Shown here: positions 31,616 to 40,559 of the stretch, one piece after another
Layout of the letters: each line of letters begins with the position of its first letter
Numbering within the stretch: the stretch's first letter is position 1
Assembly (NCBI GenBank): GCA_028693395.1
Contig: JAQUVJ010000007.1
Coordinates: 2,803 to 45,489 of the forward strand
DNA length: 42,687 nt
Reading direction: 5' to 3'
Origin: Candidatus Nanoarchaeia archaeon
GTDB taxonomy: Archaea; Nanobdellota; Nanobdellia; Woesearchaeales; JAQUVJ01
Made by a program: the position numbers and the translations under genes
Notes under the pieces: model-generated
Databases searched by the model: none
What the model was told of the DNA's origin: nothing
What the model saw: the letters and a program-made list of their open reading frames with translations, nothing else

Positions 31616-34129
31616 ATGAAAACTGATAATTTTGTAGTAATAAAGAGAAGTATTTTTCTAATAATCTTGTTTATAATTGTTTCAATGATTTTTTTTTATA
31701 ATGTACCACTAAAAAATGAAGTAAATTTAGTAGCTGTAAATTTAAATGAAGATAATAATATTACAGGTGGAAGTGTTATTAAATTTGAAATAGAAATGAA
31801 AAACGGTGAAGGAAAAAATTATTTAGATATTGCATCTTTAACAAAATTTGACACTCAATATTCATTAAGATATGCAAAAAATTTTGCATGTGAAATATTA
31901 AATAAAAATTGTGAATCATATGATTTTTATTACAAAATTAATGCAAATTCTGGTATAATAGGAGGTCCAAGTGCAGGTTCTGCAATGACATTAGCATTTT
32001 TATCGACAATTAATTCAAAGAAAATTCCAAAAGATGTTGCAATTACAGGGTTTATATCAGCAGGAGGTTGGATTGGTCCAGTTGGTGGAATAGAAGAAAA
32101 AATAAAAGCTTCTAAAAAAGAAAATATGACAAGAATATTTATACCAAAATCTGAAAGAATTATTGATGGAAAAGATTTAGTTGATGAATATTCTAATAAA
32201 GATTTTAAAGTAATACCAGTAGAGAATATATTTGAATTGTATAGAGAAATATTTGATGAAGAAGTTGTCGTTTTTGAAAAAAAAATACATGAAGAACCTT
32301 ACGTAAAACAATTAAAAATTATATCAGAAGATATATGTAGTATATCTGAAAAATTATTAAATGAAATTAATAGTTCTAAATATAAAGAAATAAATGATTT
32401 TTTTAAAGAATCTTCAATAAAAAGAGAATCAATATCTGAACTATTAAATTTTTATTCTTTTTATTATGTTGATTTATATGAAAAATCAGAAATTGTTAAT
32501 ATTTATTTTAAAAATATATCATATAAAAAACATAATGATTTTTTTTGTAGTTTAGAAAACCTATCATTTACAAATACAACTTATTATAAAGATTTTTGTC
32601 TACCAAATAATATTTTAAAGATAGACGAAATGATTTATAAAAGTGAATTAAGACCTTATAAAGAAATAAATATAACATTTATAGAAGAATATCAAAAAGA
32701 TAAAATTGTAAATTTAACAAAATCATTTAAAGATAATTATGATTATTATATTTTACAAAAAACAAATAGGAGTTTATTTGAAGAAAAAATATTAAAATTA
32801 ACAAGACTTTCAAATATTTATAGTTATTACAAAGAAGGGGTTAGTTTAATTCAAAGAGGAGATAAATTCTTTAATCAAGATTATTATTATGCAAGTTCAT
32901 CTTCATGTTTTGGTGCAAATCTAGATTTAGATTATTATAATTATGTTCTAGAGATTTTTGATGATAAATTATTTAATATTTCTAGTAAAGATTTCTCTAA
33001 TCAAGCAATATATTTTAAATTAAATATGATATTAAGAGATATTGAATTTGATTTACTTTCATATAAAATAGATTTAGGTTTGAGCATTGAAAATCCACAG
33101 ATTGATTATGTAATAAATTCAAGATATCAAGATGCTTTAAGTTCATTTTACAAAGTAAGAGATAAGATTAATGAATTAAATGTTTCAAAATATGAAAATC
33201 AAACAATTTATACGATGTTTTTGGATATAAGCAGTATAATTTATGATTTAACATATTCAAAAAATAGATTTTTAACATCTAAACAATGGTCTAAATTTAA
33301 AGATTTAGAAGAATATAATAATGAAAGTGAAAAAATATCTTATTTTGATTTATATAATTCATGTAATGATGCTTATAATTATGCAAAAATAGATTTTGAA
33401 TATATCAAAGAAAATTCGGGTTCAGAAATATATAAAGAAGATTTAAACACAATAAAAGAAAACATGGATAATGGATTATTTTACTCTTGTATTTTTAATT
33501 CAATAAATTTAAGAAGTATTTATAGCAATTTAATGGCTATTTCTGCAACTAAAGATTTAGAGCAATTATTTAATGAAAAAGAAGCATTAGCTTATTATTA
33601 TTTAAATAAAAATCAAAATGAATTCCCATTGTTATCTTATAGTTATTTAGAATATGCAAGAGCATTAAAAGATCAAGATATTTATTCAGCATTAAATTAT
33701 CTTGAAGAATCAATAGGATTTAATAATATTGATATTTATTCAAAGGATATATTAGATCTTGTAAATAAAAGTGAGAAAGATAAAACAGAAAATCAATATT
33801 TTAGAAATATGAAAATTATAATAATGAAATATGAAAAATTATTTTATTTTTTAATCATTTTGTCGTTAATATTGGAATTATTGTTTTATAACTTAAATAG
33901 ATATGATAGAAATCAAAACAATAAAATAAAAAACAAAATAAATAACAAATTAGATAACGAATTAAATAATAAAATAAATAATGAAACAAATAATGAAATA
34001 AAAAGTGAAAATGATTTTGAAAATTATTTGTTAAAAAATAACTTTATAAAAGAAAGAAAATATAACGTAATAAAAAAAAATATAAATAAAAATATAATAA
34101 ATAATAATGATAAGAAAAATAAAAAATAA
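31616..34129 (+). CDS. Membrane-anchored Lon-like (S16) serine protease
   Basis: 837 residues from the ATG at 31616 (a TTG six codons upstream is less likely). The N-terminal membrane helix (FLIILFIIVSMIFFY) is followed by a Lon proteolytic domain: GGPSAGSAMTL with catalytic Ser120, and GPVGGIEEKIKASK with Lys162, the Ser-Lys dyad of S16 proteases. There is no AAA+ domain. A helical region of about 600 residues with N-x-S/T sites follows, then a second membrane helix (FYFLIILSLILELLFYNL) and an Asn/Lys-rich tail (LNNKINNETNNEIKSENDFE). The topology puts protease and helical region outside the cell, which is unusual and suggests processing of surface proteins. Substrate unknown. Confidence 0.85.
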   Translation: MKTDNFVVIKRSIFLIILFIIVSMIFFYNVPLKNEVNLVAVNLNEDNNITGGSVIKFEIEMKNGEGKNYLDIASLTKFDTQYSLRYAKNFACEILNKNCESYDFYYKINANSGIIGGPSAGSAMTLAFLSTINSKKIPKDVAITGFISAGGWIGPVGGIEEKIKASKKENMTRIFIPKSERIIDGKDLVDEYSNKDFKVIPVENIFELYREIFDEEVVVFEKKIHEEPYVKQLKIISEDICSISEKLLNEINSSKYKEINDFFKESSIKRESISELLNFYSFYYVDLYEKSEIVNIYFKNISYKKHNDFFCSLENLSFTNTTYYKDFCLPNNILKIDEMIYKSELRPYKEINITFIEEYQKDKIVNLTKSFKDNYDYYILQKTNRSLFEEKILKLTRLSNIYSYYKEGVSLIQRGDKFFNQDYYYASSSSCFGANLDLDYYNYVLEIFDDKLFNISSKDFSNQAIYFKLNMILRDIEFDLLSYKIDLGLSIENPQIDYVINSRYQDALSSFYKVRDKINELNVSKYENQTIYTMFLDISSIIYDLTYSKNRFLTSKQWSKFKDLEEYNNESEKISYFDLYNSCNDAYNYAKIDFEYIKENSGSEIYKEDLNTIKENMDNGLFYSCIFNSINLRSIYSNLMAISATKDLEQLFNEKEALAYYYLNKNQNEFPLLSYSYLEYARALKDQDIYSALNYLEESIGFNNIDIYSKDILDLVNKSEKDKTENQYFRNMKIIIMKYEKLFYFLIILSLILELLFYNLNRYDRNQNNKIKNKINNKLDNELNNKINNETNNEIKSENDFENYLLKNNFIKERKYNVIKKNINKNIINNNDKKNKK

Positions 34130-34327
34130 ATAATAAAAAACAATCTTATTATAGATTTTATTTTAAATTTATATTTAGTTTTGTTTGAGATTTTTTTTTG
34201 TTTTAAATAACAAAATCACTAAAAGCTTATATTTATCAATAGAATAAATATTAGAATAAATATTATAATAAATATTATAATAAATAATTAGAAAATAAAA
34301 ATAATTAGTAAATAATTAAGAAAAAAA

Positions 34328-36643
34328 ATGGATAAAAAAATACCTACTTATGGATTTGAATTAGTTGAAGAATCTGAAGGACAAACATTGTGGATAAATT
34401 ATGAAGGTTCTCATATAATTCCTTTAATTGAAGATAGTCAAATATGTATGTCTAGAACTATAGATATATTATCAGGAATTTCTCATTTAAATAAAATGAT
34501 TTTCTATCAAAGAAGAGATTATGAATATGATTCCTTCCAGACAGAAATGTTACTTGAAGTTGCTCAAGTTTACAAAAAATTAGTAAATAATAGAGAATTG
34601 TTTTCATATAATTCCATGGCTAATGATTATCAAAGTCGAGAAATAAAAAGAACTTATGTTTATATTAAAGATTTAATTTATAATAAATTAAAAGAAGATC
34701 CTATTGGTTGTTATGTTCAAATAAGAAGAGATATAAGAGATAAGAAAATAGAATTGGATTTGATAATAGAAAAAAGTTATAAAGATAAAAAATCAAAAAT
34801 ATTAAACATTTTACAATACATAAAAGTTTTACTTGAAAGAACAAAACTAATTCTTATGGCGACTCCATATCTTGAAGGATATGAAATGGGTGATAGAGAG
34901 ATTTATAGAAGATTTTTTTCACCAACAATTAAGCCAGATTTTATTTATACAAAATTATTAAGTACCTATCCTGCTGATGCAATCGAGTTGGATAGTTATT
35001 ATGTAGGAAGTACTGAAGTTGCTATTTTTAAATTACAAGATACAGTTCAATATTTGTATCATATTATTCCTCCAGAATATAATTTAGATGAAGAAAGATA
35101 TGAAATATTAGATATTGCAAGAAATGTATTGGCTGAGCATCAACCAACAGAAAAACAATTTACAAACATAAAAAAAATTAGAGAAATTTTTTATAATATT
35201 GGAAGTGATTTAATAAGAGACCTTGCTTTAAATAAAGATTTAAAATTATCTGAAGAAGAGGTTCATGAATTAGTTCAAATTTTAGTAAGATATACAATTG
35301 GTTTTGGACCAATAGAATTATTATTGGAAGATGAAAATGTTCAAGATATTTCAGTAAATAGTCCTTCAGGAAAATCTCCAATTTTTATTGTACACTCAGA
35401 ATATGACGATTGTAAAACAAATATTATTCCAACAGAAAGTGAAACAGATTCATGGGCAACAAAGTTGAAAATGATTTCAGGAAGACCACTTGATGAATCA
35501 AATCAATTATTGGATACTGAAATAGATGTTGAAAATGCAAGAGCAAGAGTTTCAACAATTACTAAACCATTAAATCCTTCAGGACTTGCTTTTTCATTTA
35601 GAAGACATAGATCAAAACCATGGACATTACCATTATTTTTAAAATATAGAACATTAACTCCACTTGCAGCAGGATTTTTAAGTTTTGTTATTGATGGAGC
35701 AAGAACAATCCTTGTTTGTGGTACAAGATCATCAGGTAAAAGCAGTCTTTTAAGTAGTTTTCTTGTTGAATTAATGAGAAAATTTAGAATAATAACAGTA
35801 GAAGATACATTGGAATTACCAGCAGAATATTTGAGAGATTTAGGATACAATATACAACAATTAAAAGTAGGTTCTGCATTAATAAAAGGTGGTTCTGAAA
35901 TGTCTGCATCAGATGGAATTAGATCAACATTAAGACTTGGAGATTCTGCTTTAATCGTTGGAGAAGTAAGAGGAGAAGAAGCTGTTGCACTTTACGAAGC
36001 AATGAGAGTTGGAGCAGCCGCAAATCTTGTTTCAGGAACAATCCATGCAGATAGTCCATATGGTGTATATGATAGATTAGTTCATGATATAGGTATTCCA
36101 AAAACATCATTTAAAGCAACAGATTTAATAGTCATTGTAAACCCGATAAAAACAGCATCAGGATTAAAAAAACAAAGAAGAGTTTTAGAAATTACTGAAG
36201 TTAGAAAACATTGGAATGATGATCCTGTAGCAGAAAATGGATTTGTAAAATTATTCGAATATGATGCAAAAGAAGACATGTTAAAACCAACAGAAGATTT
36301 ATTAAATGGAGATTCAGAAATATTAAAAAGCATTGCATCTAAAATACAACAATATTCCGGAAATTGGGATGCTTTATGGGAGAATATTGAATTAAGAGGA
36401 AAAATAAAAGAAACTCTTACAAATCATTCAATTAAAAATAAATTACCTGAGATTTTAGAAGCAGATTTTATTGTATTGTCAAATGATAAATTTCATATGA
36501 TAAGTGATGATGTTATTGTTGAAAAAGGATATGCAGATAGTGATTCAATTTACGAAAAATGGTATCAATGGTTTTTAGAAGAATCAGAAAAATACATAAA
36601 AGTTTTAAGAATGCAATCTAATAAAAATTTTAAAAATGATTAG
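34328..36643 (+). CDS. Type IV pilus / type II secretion assembly ATPase
   Basis: A 771-residue hexameric motor ATPase of the archaeal GspE/TadA family, longer than most because of an N-terminal domain of about 330 residues. Walker A is GTRSSGKSSLLSS (about 465-477). An Asp box near ITVEDTLELP, Walker B (GDSALIVGEVRGEEAVALYE) and the His box SGTIHADSPYGVYDRLVHDI are all present. A C-terminal extension (about 650-771) is helical. It would power assembly of the prepilin-like proteins at 14.6-19 kb. The platform protein (TadC/PilC type) and prepilin peptidase are not in the window. Confidence 0.93.
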   Translation: MDKKIPTYGFELVEESEGQTLWINYEGSHIIPLIEDSQICMSRTIDILSGISHLNKMIFYQRRDYEYDSFQTEMLLEVAQVYKKLVNNRELFSYNSMANDYQSREIKRTYVYIKDLIYNKLKEDPIGCYVQIRRDIRDKKIELDLIIEKSYKDKKSKILNILQYIKVLLERTKLILMATPYLEGYEMGDREIYRRFFSPTIKPDFIYTKLLSTYPADAIELDSYYVGSTEVAIFKLQDTVQYLYHIIPPEYNLDEERYEILDIARNVLAEHQPTEKQFTNIKKIREIFYNIGSDLIRDLALNKDLKLSEEEVHELVQILVRYTIGFGPIELLLEDENVQDISVNSPSGKSPIFIVHSEYDDCKTNIIPTESETDSWATKLKMISGRPLDESNQLLDTEIDVENARARVSTITKPLNPSGLAFSFRRHRSKPWTLPLFLKYRTLTPLAAGFLSFVIDGARTILVCGTRSSGKSSLLSSFLVELMRKFRIITVEDTLELPAEYLRDLGYNIQQLKVGSALIKGGSEMSASDGIRSTLRLGDSALIVGEVRGEEAVALYEAMRVGAAANLVSGTIHADSPYGVYDRLVHDIGIPKTSFKATDLIVIVNPIKTASGLKKQRRVLEITEVRKHWNDDPVAENGFVKLFEYDAKEDMLKPTEDLLNGDSEILKSIASKIQQYSGNWDALWENIELRGKIKETLTNHSIKNKLPEILEADFIVLSNDKFHMISDDVIVEKGYADSDSIYEKWYQWFLEESEKYIKVLRMQSNKNFKND

Positions 36644-36651
36644 TGATATTA

Positions 36652-37836
36652 ATGCCATTTAAAAAATATAAAAATATAATAAAGATATTGAAATGTATTT
36701 TTATTTTAATTTTCTTTTATTTCTTAATAAAAAGAATTGATTTTGTTGAATCTTTAAATTTATTAAAAAAAATTAATTTATATATTTTTGTATATATTTT
36801 TTTTGTCATATTAGTTTTATTTTTTGTTACAATTAGATGGAAAATAATATTAAAAACAAAAAATGTAAATACAAAAATAAAAGATTTGTTTTTTTATAAA
36901 TTATCAGAATTGTATATGAATTATATAACTCCAGCGGCTTTTGTTGGAGGTGAACCTGTAAAAGCATTTTTGTTAAATAAAAAATATAAAGTAAATTTTA
37001 CAAAAGGATTATCAACTGCAATAATTGATAAATCTTTTGATATTGCAATAAATGTATTTTTAGGAATGGTTGTTTTTTTATTATTTTTGTTGAATTTTTT
37101 AAAAGAATTTGGAATTGTTTTATTTATGTTTATTTTTGTTTTATTGTTATTTGTACTATTTGCTTTTTTTTACATTTTAAAACATTATTTAAATGGAAAA
37201 AAAATAATAAAAAAGAAACTAAAATTTCTATCAAAAGAATATAGAGAAGAAAAAAGATTAAAGAAATTTAAGAAATTTAATAATAACAATAACAATAATA
37301 GTAATGATATCAATAATAATATAAATAATATAAATAATATAAATAATATAAATGATATAAATGATAATGATATTGCATTGAAATTGGAGATTAAGAAACA
37401 CAAAAAAAAAGACAATCTTTTGAATCATATTTATTTAATATTATGTGATTTTGAAGAACATATTGTAGATTTTTTTCATAAAAATAAAGAAGGATTATTT
37501 AAGAGTGTTTTAGTTTCAATTATTATATCTATAACAATGTATTTAGAGTATTTTTTTATGTTAAAGTCTTTGGGAATTCCTTTAGTAAGTGTTTTCTTTC
37601 CATTAATTGTTTTGAGTATGTTAGGAATTGCATATTTAATTCCAGTTCCTGCTGCTATGGGTTCACTTGAATTGTTTGAAGCAATGGTTTTTGTGATGTT
37701 TAGACTACCAATAGAAGCATCAATTGCTTTTGTTATTTTATTGAGATTAAAAGATGTTACTTTAGCTTTGATAGGAGTATTGTATTTATTTTTCAATGGT
37801 ATTAATATAAAAAAGATAAATATAGGTAATAAATAA
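36652..37836 (+). CDS. Flippase-like integral membrane protein (LPG synthase TM family)
   Basis: 394 residues from the ATG at 36652, which follows GTGATATTA overlapping the stop of the ATPase gene, so the two are coupled. At least seven membrane helices. The family motif YITPAAFVGGEPVKAFLLNK and the C-terminal YLIPVPAAMGSLELFEAMVF with LLRLKDVTLALIGVLYL identify the lysylphosphatidylglycerol-synthase-TM / AglD-like (UPF0104) family, often linked to lipid-carried glycans. A cytoplasmic loop (about residues 205-245) is expanded by Asn-rich repeats. A role in translocating or transferring lipid-linked sugars for surface glycosylation is inferred. Confidence 0.85.
   Translation: MPFKKYKNIIKILKCIFILIFFYFLIKRIDFVESLNLLKKINLYIFVYIFFVILVLFFVTIRWKIILKTKNVNTKIKDLFFYKLSELYMNYITPAAFVGGEPVKAFLLNKKYKVNFTKGLSTAIIDKSFDIAINVFLGMVVFLLFLLNFLKEFGIVLFMFIFVLLLFVLFAFFYILKHYLNGKKIIKKKLKFLSKEYREEKRLKKFKKFNNNNNNNSNDINNNINNINNINNINDINDNDIALKLEIKKHKKKDNLLNHIYLILCDFEEHIVDFFHKNKEGLFKSVLVSIIISITMYLEYFFMLKSLGIPLVSVFFPLIVLSMLGIAYLIPVPAAMGSLELFEAMVFVMFRLPIEASIAFVILLRLKDVTLALIGVLYLFFNGINIKKINIGNK
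37321..37365. repeat. 9-base coding microsatellite (ATAAATAAT)
   Basis: Five in-frame 9-base units (three ATAAATAAT, two ATAAATGAT) encode INN/IND repeats in a loop of the flippase-like protein. They are preceded by AAT/AAC runs encoding poly-Asn. Copy number can change without a frameshift. Confidence 0.7.
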
Positions 37837-38117
37837 TAAAACAAAATAAAATAAAGATAAAATGTAAAATAAAAATTTAATAAGGATTTAAATAAATATA
37901 TAAAATAAAAGTTAGAAAAGTAAATATTATATAATCAATAATGATGTAAATAAATATTGTAATAAATATTATAGTAAATAGAACAATAAAATTTATAGTT
38001 AAAATTTATAGTTAAAATCATATTTTAAGATTAAATATTTTAATATGTTTATACATTAGTTAATTCAAAATAAAAATGTAATAAATTGTGAAATTAATAG
38101 TAAAAGAGAGTGAGAAT

Positions 38118-39812
38118 ATGAAAAAAAAAGAAAATAAATATTATCTTTATTTATCAATATTTATATTGTTAAATTTCTTTTTTTTGATATTTTTTGTAGA
38201 AAATTCTTTTGCAATTGATGATGATAATGAAGATGTTGTTTTATATTCTCAAACAAAAATAAATAGTGAAAAAATTTATACAAATGTTTTTTATTATCTT
38301 TATAAATTTCCATATATCAAAATTATAATGGAATTGTCAAAAATACAAAATGATGAAATAATTTTTGAAAATAATTTAAACAATGAAATTATATATTTTT
38401 TAGAATTAAAAGATAGATGTTCTAAAATCAATAAAAATTGTTTTATTAAAGATATAAATAATGATGAATTTAGATTTTCTAAATCTTTTTTTGAAGAAAT
38501 ATTAGTAAAAGAAAAAGATTTTTTATTGAATGTTTTTGAAGAAGAAAATAAAGAAATAAATAAAGAAGAAGAATTGATATCATTTAATTTAAAAAAATAT
38601 AAATATGATTTTAAAATAGATGAAAATATAGGAACAAATATTGACAAAATAAAATTAGGTTGCATTGATTCAAAATTGTATTTTTATGATAATAATAGTA
38701 TCTTTGATGATGAAAGTTCAGAATATTATATTAAAAATCAGTGCTTTTTTCAAACTCAAAAATATTCTCCAATCTTTTTTGAAAAATATAATTTGGATTT
38801 GATCTTTTTAAAAAACTTAACAAACAATAAAAATGAGAAAAATGATAAAATTTCATTTATTAATTATTATATTGTAAATAATTCTCCTATTATTTTCTTA
38901 AAATATAAAGTAAATGATTTAGATATTTCTAAGATACAAGTTAAATCATTATCATCAAATTTTAAAGAAATTATACAAAATTCTCAAGTTAAAAATTATT
39001 CATTATTTTTAGAAGATGGTTTTTATGATGATTTAGATTCCAATTCAAAAAACATTAGTTTTTATTTTTCTAAAGATAATAGAAAAACAATAAAATTGAT
39101 ATCAAATTATGATAATTTAAATTTTAGTGAATTATATTATAATAAAGAAAATAATGAAATATTGATTCCTATAATATATAATGATGTAATAAAAAGAGAA
39201 TTATTAAATTTAGAAATCGTTTTTTATGATTTAGATGAAAATCCATATGTTTTTACAAATTCGATATATAGTGATGATATTTTTAAATTAAATCCTATAT
39301 ATAATATTTCAATAATTGAATTAAATATAAATAATGATTTTAATAATGAATTATCAATTGAAGATATTTCAATGAAATTAGAATTAAATTTATATGATAA
39401 TGAAAATATTGATATGAAAAATATTTTTCCAGAAAAAACAAAAAGTTTTTCTTTATTTATTATCAATAAAAGAGATGACGGTTTAAATAATTTTAATGAA
39501 GTTTTCTTTTATAAAAAATTTAAAACGTTTTCAAAAGAAGATGATGATAAAATCTATGTTATAGATGATTTTAGAAATGAAATATCAGGAAGAATAAATT
39601 ATATTTGTAGGGATAATATAGATAATGAGTTAAATAATGAAAAATCAAATTCTTATCTTGATTTTTTAATGTTGGATAGTGATATTGTTGATTATTATAA
39701 TATAAATCAATATAATTTGAAAGATTTTTATGAAATCTTTGATAATATGGGATTAATATATAAATATGGAAATGATGGAAAAATTGATGATATTTGTGAT
39801 AAAATGAAGTAA
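38118..39812 (+). CDS. Exported protein of unknown function
   Basis: 565 residues from the ATG at 38118, after GAGTGAGAAT. A basic start (MKKKENKYY) and hydrophobic helix (LYLSIFILLNFFFLIFFV) end at ENSFA-IDD, a good signal-peptide cleavage site. The rest is a hydrophilic, Asn/Asp/Ile-rich extracellular region with short beta-like strands (EDGFYDDLDSNSKNISFYFS) and scattered cysteines (CSKINKNC, CRD, DDICDK). No family recognised. It stands alone between the flippase and the proteasome gene; surface protein is the safest description. Confidence 0.6.
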   Translation: MKKKENKYYLYLSIFILLNFFFLIFFVENSFAIDDDNEDVVLYSQTKINSEKIYTNVFYYLYKFPYIKIIMELSKIQNDEIIFENNLNNEIIYFLELKDRCSKINKNCFIKDINNDEFRFSKSFFEEILVKEKDFLLNVFEEENKEINKEEELISFNLKKYKYDFKIDENIGTNIDKIKLGCIDSKLYFYDNNSIFDDESSEYYIKNQCFFQTQKYSPIFFEKYNLDLIFLKNLTNNKNEKNDKISFINYYIVNNSPIIFLKYKVNDLDISKIQVKSLSSNFKEIIQNSQVKNYSLFLEDGFYDDLDSNSKNISFYFSKDNRKTIKLISNYDNLNFSELYYNKENNEILIPIIYNDVIKRELLNLEIVFYDLDENPYVFTNSIYSDDIFKLNPIYNISIIELNINNDFNNELSIEDISMKLELNLYDNENIDMKNIFPEKTKSFSLFIINKRDDGLNNFNEVFFYKKFKTFSKEDDDKIYVIDDFRNEISGRINYICRDNIDNELNNEKSNSYLDFLMLDSDIVDYYNINQYNLKDFYEIFDNMGLIYKYGNDGKIDDICDKMK

Positions 39813-39899
39813 AATTTACAATAAATTTATAAATAAAATATCATTCCTATTTGTATTAATTCTTTAATATTAGTGTTAAATTTTTAAAAGGTTTTTTTT

Positions 39900-40508
39900 A
39901 TGGGAGAAGTTCTTAAGACTGGAACAACAATAATAGGTTTAAAATACAAAGATGGAGTTATTTTAGGAGCGGATAGAAGAATGACTATGGGACACATGAT
40001 TGCAAATAGTGGTGTAGAAAAAATTGTTAAATTAACAGATTTTTTAGTAACAGCATTTGCAGGAACTGTTTCTGATATTCAAATGCTTGTTGATGTTTTA
40101 AAATCAAATTTTAGTTATTTTGAAAAAGATAGATCAAGAAAAATAACAACAAAAGAGGCTGCTTCTTTTATGAGTAATCAAATGAGATCTCACATTAGAG
40201 GTGCTGCAATAGGACCTGTTGGTTTTATTTTGGGTGGATTTGATAAGGTTCCTGGTTTATTTGAAATATTCTCTGATGGAACATTAACTGAGTATAATAC
40301 ATATGTAACAGATGGTTCAGGTAGTGTTTTTGCAATGGGAGTTTTAGAAAGCGAATATAAAGATAATATGACAAAAGACGAAGCTATTAATTTAGTTAGA
40401 AAATCATTAAAGATTGCAATGAAAAAAGATAGTGCATCTGGAGATGGTTATTTTGTTTATAATATTGATGCACTTGGTGCAGATGTCGTCATAGACGAAA
40501 AATTATAA
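39900..40508 (+). CDS. psmB: Proteasome subunit beta
   Basis: The catalytic subunit of the archaeal 20S proteasome, 202 residues. A short propeptide MGEVLKTG is removed before Thr9 (TTIIGLKYKDG), giving the N-terminal nucleophile. The partner residues Asp25 (GADRR, mature Asp17) and Lys41 (SGVEKIVK, mature Lys33) are present, as is DGSGSVFAMGVLE near the end with the SGDG motif. AAAAGG lies upstream of the ATG. It is followed after 51 bases by aCPSF1, an arrangement seen in many archaea. The alpha subunit is not in the window. Confidence 0.97.
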   Translation: MGEVLKTGTTIIGLKYKDGVILGADRRMTMGHMIANSGVEKIVKLTDFLVTAFAGTVSDIQMLVDVLKSNFSYFEKDRSRKITTKEAASFMSNQMRSHIRGAAIGPVGFILGGFDKVPGLFEIFSDGTLTEYNTYVTDGSGSVFAMGVLESEYKDNMTKDEAINLVRKSLKIAMKKDSASGDGYFVYNIDALGADVVIDEKL

Positions 40509-40559
40509 TTTTTTTATTTATTACTTTTTATTCTCATTTAATTTTTATAGGTTTTTTCG

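Noticed and set aside
37837-38117. Possible gene or RNA in the spacer before the exported protein
   Set aside because: Only A/T-rich imperfect repeats (AATAAATATT-like) and no credible frame or structure.
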